Shown here: positions 25,676-35,466 of the stretch, piece after piece
Numbering within the stretch: position 1 is the stretch's first letter
Layout of the letters: each line of letters begins with the position of its first letter
Source: an uncultured Gammaproteobacteria bacterium
Lineage (GTDB): Bacteria; Pseudomonadota; Gammaproteobacteria; GCA-001735895
Direction of reading: 5' to 3'
Length of the DNA stretch: 64,000 nucleotides
Assembly: GCA_947259485.1 (NCBI GenBank)
Contig: CAMYLU010000022.1
Coordinates: 1-64,000 of the forward strand
Notes under the pieces: generated by a model
What the model saw: only the letters and a program-made list of their open reading frames with translations
Database searches by the model: none
What the model was told of the DNA's origin: nothing
Position numbers and translations under genes: made by a program

Positions 25676-28231
25676 ATGGCTGATATTGCCAAGGAAATTT
25701 TTCCCGTCAATCTGGAAGACGAGATGCGTCAATCGTATCTCGAATACGCGATGAGCGTCATCGTCGGGCGTGCCTTGCCCGATGTTCGCGATGGTCTCAA
25801 GCCGGTTCATCGACGCGTCCTGTACGCGATGAGTGTGCTCGGCAACGATTATAACAAAGCCTATAAGAAATCTGCCAGGGTGGTGGGTGACGTCATTGGT
25901 AAGTACCATCCGCATGGTGATACCGCGGTCTATGACACCATAGTGCGAATGGCGCAACCCTTCGCCATGCGCCACATGCTGGTCGATGGACAGGGTAACT
26001 TCGGCTCCGTCGACGGAGATTCACCGGCAGCAATGCGCTATACCGAAGTGCGGATGTCGAAAATCGCGCACCAGTTGTTGGCTGATCTCGACAAGGAAAC
26101 AGTCGATTACCTGCCCAACTACGATGAGTCGGAACACGAACCCGTGGTGTTGCCGACCCGGGTTCCGAACCTGTTGATCAATGGATCGTCCGGAATTGCC
26201 GTTGGCATGGCAACGAATATCCCACCGCACAACCTGGCCGAAGTCGTCAACGCCTGTATCCTCCTGATCGACGAACCTGAGGCCGAAATCGAGCGTTTGA
26301 TGGAATCTATCCCGGGTCCCGATTTCCCAACTGCAGGGCATATCAACGGCGCCAGGGGAATTCGTGAAGCCTATCGCAGCGGCAAAGGCAAGATTTACCT
26401 GCGTGCCAAGACCCACTACGAAGAGGACAAGTCGGGGCGGCAAAGCATTATCGTTACTGAATTACCTTACCAGGTCAACAAGGCGCGTCTGCTGGAAAAA
26501 ATTGCCGAACTGGTCAAGGAAAAACGGCTCGAGGGTATTACCGGCCTGCGTGACGAATCCGACAAGGATGGCATGCGCATGGTCATCGAACTGCGTCGCG
26601 GGGAGTTGGCCGACGTGGTTTTGAACAACCTGTACAAGCAAACCCAGATGCAAAATGTTTTCGGCATCAACATGGTTGCGCTGGTCAATGGGCAACCGCG
26701 GCTGCTGAATTTAAAACAGATTCTCGAAGCCTTCCTGATACATCGACGCGAAGTTGTTACCCGACGCACGGTATTCGACCTGGGCAAGGCACGTGACCGC
26801 GCGCATATTCTTGAAGGCTTAGCGGTTGCGTTGTCCAACATCGATGAAATCATCGAGATGATCAAGGGCTCTTCGAGTCCGGCAATTGCCAAGGCGGGAC
26901 TACTCGAAAAACCCTGGGCACCGGGCGTAGTGACGGAAATGCTCAAGCGCACCGGCGCAGATTCTTCCAGGCCGGAATCGGTCGGTGACAACTACGGCTT
27001 GATAGGTGATAAATATCATCTCACCGAGAAGCAGGCGCAGGCGATTCTGGATTTACGTTTGCACAAGTTGACCGGACTGGAACAGGACAAGATTATTGCC
27101 GAGTATCGGGAAATTCTCGAAAAAATCGAAGATTTACTGGATATATTAAACCGTGATGAGCGACTCAAGCAGGAAATCAGGCGCGAACTTGAAGAGATCA
27201 AGGAAGAATTTTCAGATCCCCGGCGTACCGACATCATTATCGATCATTCCGACCTCACGGTTGAAGATTTAATCAGCGAGGAAGATGTCGTGGTGACGAT
27301 TTCGCATCTCGGTTATGCCAAGGCGCAACCGTTGGAGTCTTACTCGGCGCAGCGTCGCGGTGGCAGGGGCAAGGCAGCTACCAGGGTTAAAGACGAAGAC
27401 TTCGTCGAGCAGATGTTCTCAGCCTCGACCCACGATACGTTATTGTGTTTTTCCACGCGTGGCAAAGTTTACTGGCAAAAAGTCTACCAGCTACCGATCG
27501 GCAGCCGCACCGCACGTGGGCGACCCATGGTGAATTTGCTGCCATTGGAGGAGAACGAACGTATTACTGCAATCCTGCCGGTGCGGGAGTATCCTGAAGA
27601 TCGTTTTATTTTCTTTGCTACCGCCAGCGGCAAAGTCAAACGAACTTCACTATCCAACTTTTCACGCCCGCGGGCAAACGGCATTATCGCCCTTGATCTG
27701 CGCGATGAAGACAGCTTGATAGGCGTCCAGTTAACCGCTGGTAAGTCGGACCTGATGTTATTTACCAGTGCCGGTAAAGGCATACGTATCGACGAGAACA
27801 ACGTACGCGCAATGGGTAGAACCGCGGCCGGTGTGCGGGGTATCAAGATTAAACCCGGGGATGAAGTTATTTCGCTGATTGCAGTCGATAATGGCGATGG
27901 ACAAATCTTGTTTGCTACTGAAAATGGCTATGGTAAGCGCACTCGAATCGAGGACTTTTCGGTTCAGGGCAGGGGTGGACAGGGCGTTATATCGATCCAG
28001 ACGACTCCCCGTAACGGACGTGTTGTCGGTGCAATAAAAACAACCGGTGACGAGGAAGTCATGCTGATCAGTAACAGCGGCACCCTGGTGCGCACCCCGA
28101 TAGAGGATATATCGGTAATGGGTCGTAACACCCAGGGAGTTACATTGATTCGCCTGGGCAAGGAAGAGCAATTGGTACAAATCGAACCCGTTGCGGCCAG
28201 CGTCGATGACAGCCCAGACGGTGAGGGTTAA
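25676..28231 (+). CDS. gyrA: DNA gyrase subunit A
   Basis: This protein of 851 residues is full length. The catalytic Tyr lies in the [10 protein letters not shown] segment near residue 122. The quinolone-resistance region reads [11 protein letters not shown] with Thr at 83 and Asp at 87, the natural Pseudomonas-type state. The GyrA box QRRGGRGK of the C-terminal wrapping domain is near residue 558, followed by six blade-like repeats. GyrA breaks and rejoins DNA in the A2B2 gyrase. The next gene, pheA, starts 10 bp after its stop; serC, often found between them, is absent. Confidence 0.98.
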   Translation: MADIAKEIFPVNLEDEMRQSYLEYAMSVIVGRALPDVRDGLKPVHRRVLYAMSVLGNDYNKAYKKSARVVGDVIGKYHPHGDTAVYDTIVRMAQPFAMRHMLVDGQGNFGSVDGDSPAAMRYTEVRMSKIAHQLLADLDKETVDYLPNYDESEHEPVVLPTRVPNLLINGSSGIAVGMATNIPPHNLAEVVNACILLIDEPEAEIERLMESIPGPDFPTAGHINGARGIREAYRSGKGKIYLRAKTHYEEDKSGRQSIIVTELPYQVNKARLLEKIAELVKEKRLEGITGLRDESDKDGMRMVIELRRGELADVVLNNLYKQTQMQNVFGINMVALVNGQPRLLNLKQILEAFLIHRREVVTRRTVFDLGKARDRAHILEGLAVALSNIDEIIEMIKGSSSPAIAKAGLLEKPWAPGVVTEMLKRTGADSSRPESVGDNYGLIGDKYHLTEKQAQAILDLRLHKLTGLEQDKIIAEYREILEKIEDLLDILNRDERLKQEIRRELEEIKEEFSDPRRTDIIIDHSDLTVEDLISEEDVVVTISHLGYAKAQPLESYSAQRRGGRGKAATRVKDEDFVEQMFSASTHDTLLCFSTRGKVYWQKVYQLPIGSRTARGRPMVNLLPLEENERITAILPVREYPEDRFIFFATASGKVKRTSLSNFSRPRANGIIALDLRDEDSLIGVQLTAGKSDLMLFTSAGKGIRIDENNVRAMGRTAAGVRGIKIKPGDEVISLIAVDNGDGQILFATENGYGKRTRIEDFSVQGRGGQGVISIQTTPRNGRVVGAIKTTGDEEVMLISNSGTLVRTPIEDISVMGRNTQGVTLIRLGKEEQLVQIEPVAASVDDSPDGEG

Positions 28232-28241
28232 AATTGCATCC

Positions 28242-29336
28242 ATGAACGATGATGCATTGGAAAAACTTCGCAAACGCATCGATACAATCGATGCACAACT
28301 ACTCGAACTATTCAATCAACGCGCCAGTTGTGCGGTTGATGTCGCCGCTGTCAAACGGGAGCTGAGCGAGTCGCTGGACGAGGGCGTTGATTTTTTCCGA
28401 CCCGACCGTGAAGCCCAGGTCATTAGCCGACTCAAGTCGTTAAACCAGGGACCACTCAGCGACGATGAAATCGGTCGCCTGATCCGGGAAGTCATGTCAG
28501 CCTGCCTGGCCCTGGAACAGCCCCTGAAAATTGCCTACCTGGGACCCGAGGGTACGTTTACCCAGAGTGCCGCACTCAAGCACTTCGGCCATTCCGTTTC
28601 GACCGTACCCATGAGCAGCATTCCGGATGTATTTAATTCGATTGAATCCGGGCATGCCAACTATGGATTGGTCCCGGTTGAGAATTCGACCGAGGGTGTG
28701 ATCAGCCACACGCTTGATATGTTCATGGATTCCAAGCTCAAGATTTGTGGTGAAGTCGAGATTCGAGTCCATCATCATCTCGCCTCCAAATCGCAGGATG
28801 TACCGCAGATCAAACACATTTATTCTCACCAGCAGTCTTTTGCCCAATGCCGGCACTGGCTTGACCAGAATTTTCCAGGGATCGAACGGATTCCGGTCAG
28901 CAGTAACGCGGAAGCGGCTCGACTGGCGAGTGTCGAGAGCGACGCAGCGGCCATCTGCGGCCTTCCGGCAGTGGAGATATTCGAGTTAAAGATTTGCTTC
29001 GAGAATATCGAAGACCTGTCTGACAATACCACGCGTTTCGTGATTATCGGTGGTCAGCATGTCGGTGCCAGCGGTAACGACAAGACTTCCCTGTTGATTT
29101 CAACCAAGAATATACCAGGCGCACTGCTGGGATTATTGCAACCACTTGCTGATCACGGCATCAGTATGAACAAGATCGAGTCTCGCCCTGCACAAGGACA
29201 CAAGTGGGCCTACGTATTTTTTATCGATATCGATGGTCATCAGAACGATAAAAACGTTTCCGAAGCGTTAAATGAGCTGCAACAACAGGCCGCGTTGTTT
29301 AAAATATTAGGTTCATACCCAAAAGCTTCACTCTAA
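28242..29336 (+). CDS. pheA: bifunctional chorismate mutase / prephenate dehydratase
   Basis: The protein has 364 residues from the preferred ATG. A chorismate mutase AroQ domain comes first (LEKLRKRIDTIDAQLLELFNQRA). The prephenate dehydratase domain follows, with YLGPEGTFTQSAALKHFG, VPVENSTEGVISHTLD and the catalytic Thr in DNTTRFVIIG. A C-terminal ACT domain has LLQPLADHGISMNKIESRP, the likely Phe feedback site. A longer frame starting inside gyrA (28191) is rejected because the family starts at this ATG. The stop overlaps the hisC ATG by one base. Confidence 0.96.
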   Translation: MNDDALEKLRKRIDTIDAQLLELFNQRASCAVDVAAVKRELSESLDEGVDFFRPDREAQVISRLKSLNQGPLSDDEIGRLIREVMSACLALEQPLKIAYLGPEGTFTQSAALKHFGHSVSTVPMSSIPDVFNSIESGHANYGLVPVENSTEGVISHTLDMFMDSKLKICGEVEIRVHHHLASKSQDVPQIKHIYSHQQSFAQCRHWLDQNFPGIERIPVSSNAEAARLASVESDAAAICGLPAVEIFELKICFENIEDLSDNTTRFVIIGGQHVGASGNDKTSLLISTKNIPGALLGLLQPLADHGISMNKIESRPAQGHKWAYVFFIDIDGHQNDKNVSEALNELQQQAALFKILGSYPKASL

Positions 29337-30445
29337 TGTCTGTTATTGATTCCGCGCTGGTGCAAATCAAGCGATTGCACCCTTATTCACCGGGGAAGCC
29401 TGTCGAAGAGCTGGAACGTGAATTTGGCATTAGTAACGCTATCAAGCTTGCCTCGAACGAAAATCCTTTAGGATGCTCACCCATGGTGCATGAAGTACTG
29501 GCCGGAGCGAGCGAGCATATAGAATTGTATCCCGATGCGAACGCTTTTTACCTGAAACAAAGGCTTGCGCAAAAACTGGGGATTGCGGAAAACCAGATCA
29601 CTATCGGTAATGGTTCCAACGATGTTCTGGACCTGGTAGCCCGCAGTTTCCTCGACAGCACCGGGGAAGCGATCTATTCACAATACGCTTTCATGGTTTA
29701 CGCGATGGTTACCCAGGCCTGCGGCGCACAGGCAAAAGTGGCCGAGGCTTTCAGCCCGGGTTCAGCGCAGTCTTATGGGCACGACCTTGATGCAATGCTC
29801 GCTTTAATCGGAGATAGAACACGCCTGATTTTCATCGCTAATCCGAACAATCCGACCGGGACCTGGCTGGAGAGCGATGCTCTCAAGTCGTTTATCGAAC
29901 AAGTGCCCGATCACATCGCGATTGTCATCGATGAAGCCTATTTCGAGTATGTTGATATGGAGCAGTATCCGGATTCGATGCAGTGGCTGGATCGACATCC
30001 CAATTTAATTGTGACAAGGACCTTTTCCAAGATATATGGTATTGCCGGCTTGCGCATCGGTTACTCGGTATCGAGTGCCGAACTTTGCGACCTATTCAAT
30101 CGCGTCAGGCAACCGTTCAATGGTAATAGCCTGGCATTGGCCGCTGCCCGGTGTGCACTCGATGATGTCGCATTTGTCGATCAAAGCCGACGCTCGAATC
30201 AGCAGGGATTACAGTTAATGCAGGGCTGGTTTGGTCAACGGGGGATCGACTATATTCCCTCGGCAGGGAATTTCTTAACGGTGCGATTTGGCGATAACAG
30301 TACCCAAATTTACCAGGCATTACTCGAGCGTGGCGTTATCGTGAGACCGGTTGCGAATTACAATATGCCGGACTTTCTGCGGATAAGTGTCGGCAGTAAA
30401 CCCCAACTTGACAAGATGTTCGCAATACTGGAAGACATATTATGA
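29336..30445 (+). CDS. hisC: histidinol-phosphate / aromatic aminotransferase
   Basis: This class I/II aminotransferase of 369 residues shows the HisC signatures KLASNENPLGCSP near residue 37, NPNNPTGTW near 164 and the PLP Lys in RTFSKIYGIAGLRIGY near 229. Placed between pheA and tyrA, it probably also transaminates phenylpyruvate and hydroxyphenylpyruvate (the HisC2 type). It overlaps pheA by one base and tyrA by four (ATGA). Confidence 0.94.
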   Translation: MSVIDSALVQIKRLHPYSPGKPVEELEREFGISNAIKLASNENPLGCSPMVHEVLAGASEHIELYPDANAFYLKQRLAQKLGIAENQITIGNGSNDVLDLVARSFLDSTGEAIYSQYAFMVYAMVTQACGAQAKVAEAFSPGSAQSYGHDLDAMLALIGDRTRLIFIANPNNPTGTWLESDALKSFIEQVPDHIAIVIDEAYFEYVDMEQYPDSMQWLDRHPNLIVTRTFSKIYGIAGLRIGYSVSSAELCDLFNRVRQPFNGNSLALAAARCALDDVAFVDQSRRSNQQGLQLMQGWFGQRGIDYIPSAGNFLTVRFGDNSTQIYQALLERGVIVRPVANYNMPDFLRISVGSKPQLDKMFAILEDIL

Positions 30446-31305
30446 TCGATAAACTCGCGATAATTGGCGTGGGGCTCATTGGCAGTTCGCTGGCGCTGGC
30501 TCTGAAGCAGGCGGGTGCTGTCGGGCAGGTATTCGGATATGGCCGCAACCGGGAAAACCTGGAGAAGGGTGTTGAACTCGGCGTTCTTGATGGCTTCGAA
30601 TCTTCAATAAAGGACTGCGTGCACGATGCCGATGTTATTGTCGTTGCGGTACCGTTGGGCGCGATGCGAGCGGTATTTACAGAACTGAAACCTGCGATTA
30701 GCAAGGCTGCGGTAATCACCGACGTCGGCAGTGCCAAGGGTTCGGTGGTGGCCGCGGCAACTGCCGAACTAGGCGAAATGGTTTCGCGTTTTGTGCCCGG
30801 TCATCCGATTGCCGGTACCGAGCAAAGCGGTGTCGAAGCTGGTTTTGCCAGCCTGTATCAAAACCGCCGCGTTATTCTGACACCGTTAAAGCAGACCGAG
30901 CAGGATGCAAGTTCGACAATAGAGGTCATGTGGCAACAATGCGGCGCAATTGTCGATTACCTGAGCGTGGAACATCATGACAAGGTGCTCGCGGCCACTT
31001 CGCATTTGCCGCATATGCTCGCTTATGCCCTGGTGCATTACCTGTCCGGTTTAAACGATCACGACGAGATTTTTCGTTTTGCTGCCGGGGGATTCCGGGA
31101 TTTTACTCGCATTGCCTCCAGCGACCCGGTGATGTGGCGTGATGTCTGTATTGCCAATGGCGATGCCCTGGTGGGCCTGATCGAGCAATACCAGCAGGAA
31201 CTCGAGCGGGTTGCAGCGGCGATAAGCGCTGGTGATGCTGATGAATTGTTAAAACTATTCGGCAAAGCCAAGTCAGAGCGCGATTCATTGATCGGCAACT
31301 GTTGA
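30442..31305 (+). CDS. tyrA: prephenate dehydrogenase
   Basis: This protein of 287 residues has an NAD-binding GVGLIGSSLALALK at the N-terminus, TDVGSAKGS near 93, and GHPIAGTEQSGVEAG with the catalytic His near 113. It oxidatively decarboxylates prephenate to 4-hydroxyphenylpyruvate. There is no fused chorismate mutase or ACT domain. It is translationally coupled to hisC and to aroA. Confidence 0.95.
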   Translation: MIDKLAIIGVGLIGSSLALALKQAGAVGQVFGYGRNRENLEKGVELGVLDGFESSIKDCVHDADVIVVAVPLGAMRAVFTELKPAISKAAVITDVGSAKGSVVAAATAELGEMVSRFVPGHPIAGTEQSGVEAGFASLYQNRRVILTPLKQTEQDASSTIEVMWQQCGAIVDYLSVEHHDKVLAATSHLPHMLAYALVHYLSGLNDHDEIFRFAAGGFRDFTRIASSDPVMWRDVCIANGDALVGLIEQYQQELERVAAAISAGDADELLKLFGKAKSERDSLIGNC

Positions 31306-32609
31306 TGGCGCAATTCGTTTGCAAACCCGGGAACAACGTCAGGGGCATGATTCGCGTACCCGGTGATAAATCGATTTCTCACCGTTCAATAATCCTTTCA
31401 TCCATAGCGGAAGGTAGCAGCCAGATATCCGGTTTTCTGCAAGGTGAAGACAGTCTTAATACGATTAAAGCATTTCAACAAATGGGAGTTTCAATCGAGC
31501 GTGAGCAGGACCAGGTCACTGTCATTGGCGCCGGCTTGCATGGCCTCAATAAACCTGTTGCCGATCTTGATATGGGAAATTCAGGTACCGCGATGAGACT
31601 GCTGCTTGGCCTGCTTGCAGGGCAGGCTTTCGACACGCGACTTATCGGTGACAGCTCGCTTTCCTCGCGGCCTATGCAACGGGTAATACAACCACTGCAG
31701 ATGATGGGTGCGTTAATCGAAAGCGAGCCTGGCGGTCGAGCACCATTACAAATAAGGGGCAATAGCGAACTGCATGCGATTGATTACGATATGCCGGTTG
31801 CCTCGGCGCAGGTCAAATCATGCCTGCTACTCGCCGGCCTCTATGCGAACGGGGAGACAGTGGTGCGTGAACCGGCACCCACACGGGATCACAGCGAACG
31901 AATGTTACGCGGATTTGGTTGCGAGCTGTCGAGTCACCAATCAGAAATTCGAGTAAGAGGGGCGCAAGTACTAACGGCCCGTGACGTGGAAGTACCCGCT
32001 GATATATCGTCGGCTGCGTTTTTCATGGTTGCGGCGTCCATAGCCGATGAGAGTGAAATCACCCTGCAACATGTCGGCGTCAATCCGACCCGCACCGGCG
32101 TAATCGATATTTTGAAATTAATGGGCGCTAATATTGAGCTTGTTAATCAGCGCGACATCGGCGGTGAGCCGGTGGCCGATATCAGGGTGACCGGCGCAAG
32201 GTTGAAAGGAATCGATATACCCCTGCACCTGGTGCCACTGGCAATCGATGAATTCCCAGTGTTGTTTATTGCCGCCGCCTGTGCCGACGGTACTACCAGG
32301 CTTAGCGGGGCGGAAGAATTGCGCGTCAAGGAAAGTGATCGCATCCAGGTAATGGCCGACGGCCTGGTCACGCTCGGTATCGAGGCACAAACACAGACTG
32401 GCGGAATTATTATTCAAGGTGGTGAGCTTGCCGGTGGCGAGGTCGAGTCGCATGGCGATCATCGCATTGCGATGGCATTTAGCGTCGCATCGTTGCGCGC
32501 AAAGGATGAAATCCACATCAACGATTGCGCGAACGTGAATACGTCATTTCCGGGCTTTGTCGAACTGGCTCGAACTGCAGGAATCAGGATCAGTACCAAT
32601 GACCAATAA
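31305..32609 (+). CDS. aroA: 3-phosphoshikimate 1-carboxyvinyltransferase (EPSP synthase)
   Basis: The protein has 434 residues from the ATG that overlaps the tyrA stop (TGATG); a TTG one codon earlier is also open. EPSP synthase motifs are GDKSISHRSIILSS near residue 21, LDMGNSGTAMRLLLGLLAG near 90 and ELRVKESDRIQVMADGL near 341. It makes 5-enolpyruvylshikimate-3-phosphate. The stretch GNSGTAMR has Ala where the glyphosate-sensitive E. coli enzyme has Ala96, so the sensitive type is likely. Confidence 0.97.
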   Translation: MAQFVCKPGNNVRGMIRVPGDKSISHRSIILSSIAEGSSQISGFLQGEDSLNTIKAFQQMGVSIEREQDQVTVIGAGLHGLNKPVADLDMGNSGTAMRLLLGLLAGQAFDTRLIGDSSLSSRPMQRVIQPLQMMGALIESEPGGRAPLQIRGNSELHAIDYDMPVASAQVKSCLLLAGLYANGETVVREPAPTRDHSERMLRGFGCELSSHQSEIRVRGAQVLTARDVEVPADISSAAFFMVAASIADESEITLQHVGVNPTRTGVIDILKLMGANIELVNQRDIGGEPVADIRVTGARLKGIDIPLHLVPLAIDEFPVLFIAAACADGTTRLSGAEELRVKESDRIQVMADGLVTLGIEAQTQTGGIIIQGGELAGGEVESHGDHRIAMAFSVASLRAKDEIHINDCANVNTSFPGFVELARTAGIRISTNDQ

Positions 32610-33276
32610 AGATGCCTATGTAATCGCCATTGACGGCCCCGGCGGATCGGGAAAAGGTTCGCTTGCGATCCACATAGCCCGCGAACTGAACTTTCACCTA
32701 CTCGATAGCGGGGCGATATATCGTCTGCTTGCACTCAAGGCGATCCGGCAGAAGGTCAACCTTGACCAGGAGAACGAGGTGCTGCCGATACTCGACGACT
32801 TCAACATCCGCTTTGAATCGGGCGATGAATTAGCTGTTCCTTTCCTGGATGATGAGGATGTGACCGCTGAATTGCGTCAGGAGACGATTGGTGATGCAGC
32901 CTCCAGGGTTGCGCGCCACGCCGCGGTCCGTGAAGGCTTGCTGAGCCTGCAGCGCTCGTTTTTAAAGCCTCCCGGACTGGTCGCTGATGGTCGCGATATG
33001 GGCACGGTAGTGTTCCCGAAAGCCCGATTTAAGTTCTTTTTGAACGCTAGTATCGAAATTCGTGCCCATAGACGATATAAGCAGTTGATTAATATGGGGT
33101 TATCCGCTAATATCGCGCACCTTCGTGCGGACATAGCCGAACGTGACGAACGCGATCAGAATCGCAGCGTCTCACCGCTAAAACCTGCAGAAGATGCATT
33201 AGTCGTAGATTCGAGTTTACTCGACCTGACTCAGGTTACCGAACTGGTACTGAGCCATATCAGGGAAAACGTCTAG
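32599..33276 (+). CDS. cmk: cytidylate kinase
   Basis: The protein has 225 residues from the preferred ATG, which overlaps aroA by 11 bp. The P-loop is GPGGSGKGS at about residues 12-20, followed by LLDSGAIYR and DGRDMGTVVFP. It phosphorylates CMP and dCMP. The frame is open 14 codons further upstream inside aroA, but that part is not conserved in the family. The cmk-rpsA order is typical of proteobacteria. Confidence 0.96.
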   Translation: MTNKDAYVIAIDGPGGSGKGSLAIHIARELNFHLLDSGAIYRLLALKAIRQKVNLDQENEVLPILDDFNIRFESGDELAVPFLDDEDVTAELRQETIGDAASRVARHAAVREGLLSLQRSFLKPPGLVADGRDMGTVVFPKARFKFFLNASIEIRAHRRYKQLINMGLSANIAHLRADIAERDERDQNRSVSPLKPAEDALVVDSSLLDLTQVTELVLSHIRENV

Positions 33277-33293
33277 ACTTGTATGAATTAGGT

Positions 33294-33325
33294 CCCTGCG
33301 GGCGCACTGTCTCCAGGGTTTTTTT
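33294..33325 (+). terminator. possible weak terminator before rpsA
   Basis: A 5-bp CCCTG/CAGGG stem with a 15-base loop is followed by seven T. The stem is short but the T-run is strong. It may reduce read-through from cmk into rpsA, which would then rely on its own promoter in the following 60 bp. Confidence 0.4.
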
Positions 33326-33387
33326 AACTAACGTGACAGCTGATTGTATCCAGGTTAGCTGTCGAAAAACTCTTTTAGGATTCTTCC

Positions 33388-35061
33388 ATGTCTGAAAACT
33401 TTGCAGAAATGTTTGAGCAAAGCATCATCCAAATGAATATGCGTGTGGGTGAAATCATCACCGGCGAAGTCGTCGATATCAACCGCGATGTTGTTATCGT
33501 CAACGCGGGCCTCAAGTCAGAGGGCGTTATCCCGGTAGAACAATTTTACGATGAAAGCGGTGAACTTGACGTCAAGATCGGCGATACGGTCGAAGTAGCG
33601 CTGGATTCTTTTGAAGATGGCTATGGCGAGTCACGCCTGTCTCGTGAAAAAGCCAAACGCGCACGTGCCTGGACTCGACTCGAGCAGGCCCAGGAGGCGG
33701 ATGAAATCGTCACCGGTCGATTCACCGGCAAGGTCAAAGGCGGCTTTACCGTAGATATCGGCGAAATCCGTGCTTTTCTGCCAGGTTCACTGGTTGATGT
33801 GCGCCCGGTTCGTGATACCGCTTACCTCGAAGAAAAAGAACTCGAATTCAAAATTATCAAGCTCGACCAGAAGCGTAACAATGTCGTGGTATCTCGACGT
33901 GCGGTCGTCGAAAAGGAATTCAGCGAGGAACGCGAAAAACTGCTCGGGACTCTCAAGGAAGGCGAACGCGTACGTGGTATTGTTAAAAACCTTACCGACT
34001 ATGGCGCTTTCCTGGATCTCGGCGGCATCGACGGTTTGCTGCACATCACGGATATGGCCTGGAAACGCGTCAAACATCCATCCGAGGTAGTAGAAATTGG
34101 CCAGGAAATAGATGTAGTTGTGCTCAAGTTTGACCGCGACAAGAATCGCGTATCACTCGGCCTGAAACAGATGGGCGATGATCCCTGGGAAAATCTCATG
34201 CGTCGCTATCCGGAAGGTCAACGCCTGTTCGGACATGTCAGCAATATCACTGATTACGGCTGCTTTGTCGAGATTGAAGACGGGGTAGAGGGCCTGGTCC
34301 ACGTTTCAGAAATGGATTGGACCAACAAGAATGTGAATCCCAATAAAGTGGTAAACCTGGGCGATGAAGTGGAAGTCGTAATCCTTGAGATCGATGAAGA
34401 ACGCCGTCGTATATCGCTGGGCATGAAACAATGCAAGCCCAATCCATGGGAAGAATTTGGCACCACCTGTAACAAGGGTGATATTATCTCCGGCAAGATC
34501 AAGTCAATAACCGACTTCGGTATTTTTATCGGGCTTGAAGGCAATATTGATGGCCTCATCCATCTAACCGACCTGTCGTGGAACAAGCCTGGTGAGGAAG
34601 CGGTGCGTGAATACCAGAAAGGACAGGAAGTTGAAGCCATGGTATTGTCTATTGATCCCGAGCGTGAACGCATCTCGCTGGGAATAAAGCAGATCGAAAA
34701 AGATCCATTCGCGAGCTTTATCGCAGATAGACCGAAGGGTAGTATTGTATCGGGTACCGTAATATCGGTTGATGCCAAAGCTGCCGTGGTCGATCTAGGA
34801 GATGGAATTGAAGGCCTGTTACGAGCTTCTGAAATGGCAAAGGATCGAGTTGAAGACGCACGCTCATTTATGAATGAAGGCGATCAAATCGACGCCAAGA
34901 TTACCGGGATGGATCGCAAGGGTCGTAGTATCTACCTTTCGATCAAGGCCAAGGATACCGACGAAGAGCAAGAAGCATTAAAGGATTATGCGGCAAGTAC
35001 GGACGCCAAGGGTACAACCACCAGTTTTGGTGATTTGCTCAAGGAAAAAATGGATTCCTGA
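33388..35061 (+). CDS. rpsA: 30S ribosomal protein S1
   Basis: This protein of 557 residues has six S1 RNA-binding repeats. The last four are most regular, each with patterns such as [20 protein letters not shown] and RISLGMKQ. S1 unfolds mRNA on the 30S subunit. Length and repeat number match the gammaproteobacterial protein. It lies between cmk and ihfB as usual, and a long hairpin follows its stop. Confidence 0.98.
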   Translation: MSENFAEMFEQSIIQMNMRVGEIITGEVVDINRDVVIVNAGLKSEGVIPVEQFYDESGELDVKIGDTVEVALDSFEDGYGESRLSREKAKRARAWTRLEQAQEADEIVTGRFTGKVKGGFTVDIGEIRAFLPGSLVDVRPVRDTAYLEEKELEFKIIKLDQKRNNVVVSRRAVVEKEFSEEREKLLGTLKEGERVRGIVKNLTDYGAFLDLGGIDGLLHITDMAWKRVKHPSEVVEIGQEIDVVVLKFDRDKNRVSLGLKQMGDDPWENLMRRYPEGQRLFGHVSNITDYGCFVEIEDGVEGLVHVSEMDWTNKNVNPNKVVNLGDEVEVVILEIDEERRRISLGMKQCKPNPWEEFGTTCNKGDIISGKIKSITDFGIFIGLEGNIDGLIHLTDLSWNKPGEEAVREYQKGQEVEAMVLSIDPERERISLGIKQIEKDPFASFIADRPKGSIVSGTVISVDAKAAVVDLGDGIEGLLRASEMAKDRVEDARSFMNEGDQIDAKITGMDRKGRSIYLSIKAKDTDEEQEALKDYAASTDAKGTTTSFGDLLKEKMDS

Positions 35062-35070
35062 CTTATAATC

Positions 35071-35096
35071 GGGTGACGGGTCTAAACCCGTCACCC
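35071..35096 (+). terminator. perfect 11-bp hairpin after rpsA
   Basis: A perfect 11-bp stem (GGGTGACGGGT and its complement) with a CTAA loop begins 10 bp after the rpsA stop and is followed by only ATTT. It would act as a partial terminator or a 3' end protector of the rpsA mRNA, reducing flow into ihfB. Confidence 0.65.
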
Positions 35097-35145
35097 ATTT
35101 GGATTATCGGACCATGTGATGAAAGACGCAGAATTTGTACCTTCG

Positions 35146-35424
35146 ATGACGAAGTCGGACCTGATCGATAACCTGTCGAAAAATCAGGGACATCTTGCTT
35201 ACAAAGATGTCGAGCTGGCAGTCAAAAGCCTGATCGAAATGATGAGCAGCGCTTTATCCAACGGCGAACGCATCGAAATCAGGGGCTTCGGAAGTTTCAG
35301 TTTGCATTACCGCCCCCCGAGAATTGGTCGTAATCCGAAATCCGGTGACAAGGTGGATTTGCCCGGAAAGTACGTACCGCACTTCAAACCCGGCAAAGAG
35401 CTGCGTGATCGCGCAAACAATTAA
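35146..35424 (+). CDS. ihfB: integration host factor subunit beta
   Basis: From this ATG the protein has 92 residues and begins [10 protein letters not shown], like E. coli IhfB. The HU/IHF signature [21 protein letters not shown] is present, with the DNA-intercalating Pro in [11 protein letters not shown]. In-frame starts further upstream at 35116 (GTG) and 35119 (ATG) would add nine or ten residues. None of the three has a convincing Shine-Dalgarno sequence, so the choice rests on family length. The protein bends DNA as a heterodimer with IhfA. Confidence 0.93.
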   Translation: MTKSDLIDNLSKNQGHLAYKDVELAVKSLIEMMSSALSNGERIEIRGFGSFSLHYRPPRIGRNPKSGDKVDLPGKYVPHFKPGKELRDRANN

Positions 35425-35466
35425 CCCCAGGCCTTATCCTCTTCATCCCGAGCCGATAATCAATTC

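Noticed and set aside
25916-25950. Thr83 in the gyrase quinolone region as a resistance mutation
   Set aside because: Thr at this site is the natural state in Pseudomonas-type GyrA, and Asp87 is unchanged.
28191-28241. Upstream pheA start inside gyrA
   Set aside because: The chorismate mutase domain begins right after the later ATG, and the extra residues simply read gyrA sequence in another frame.
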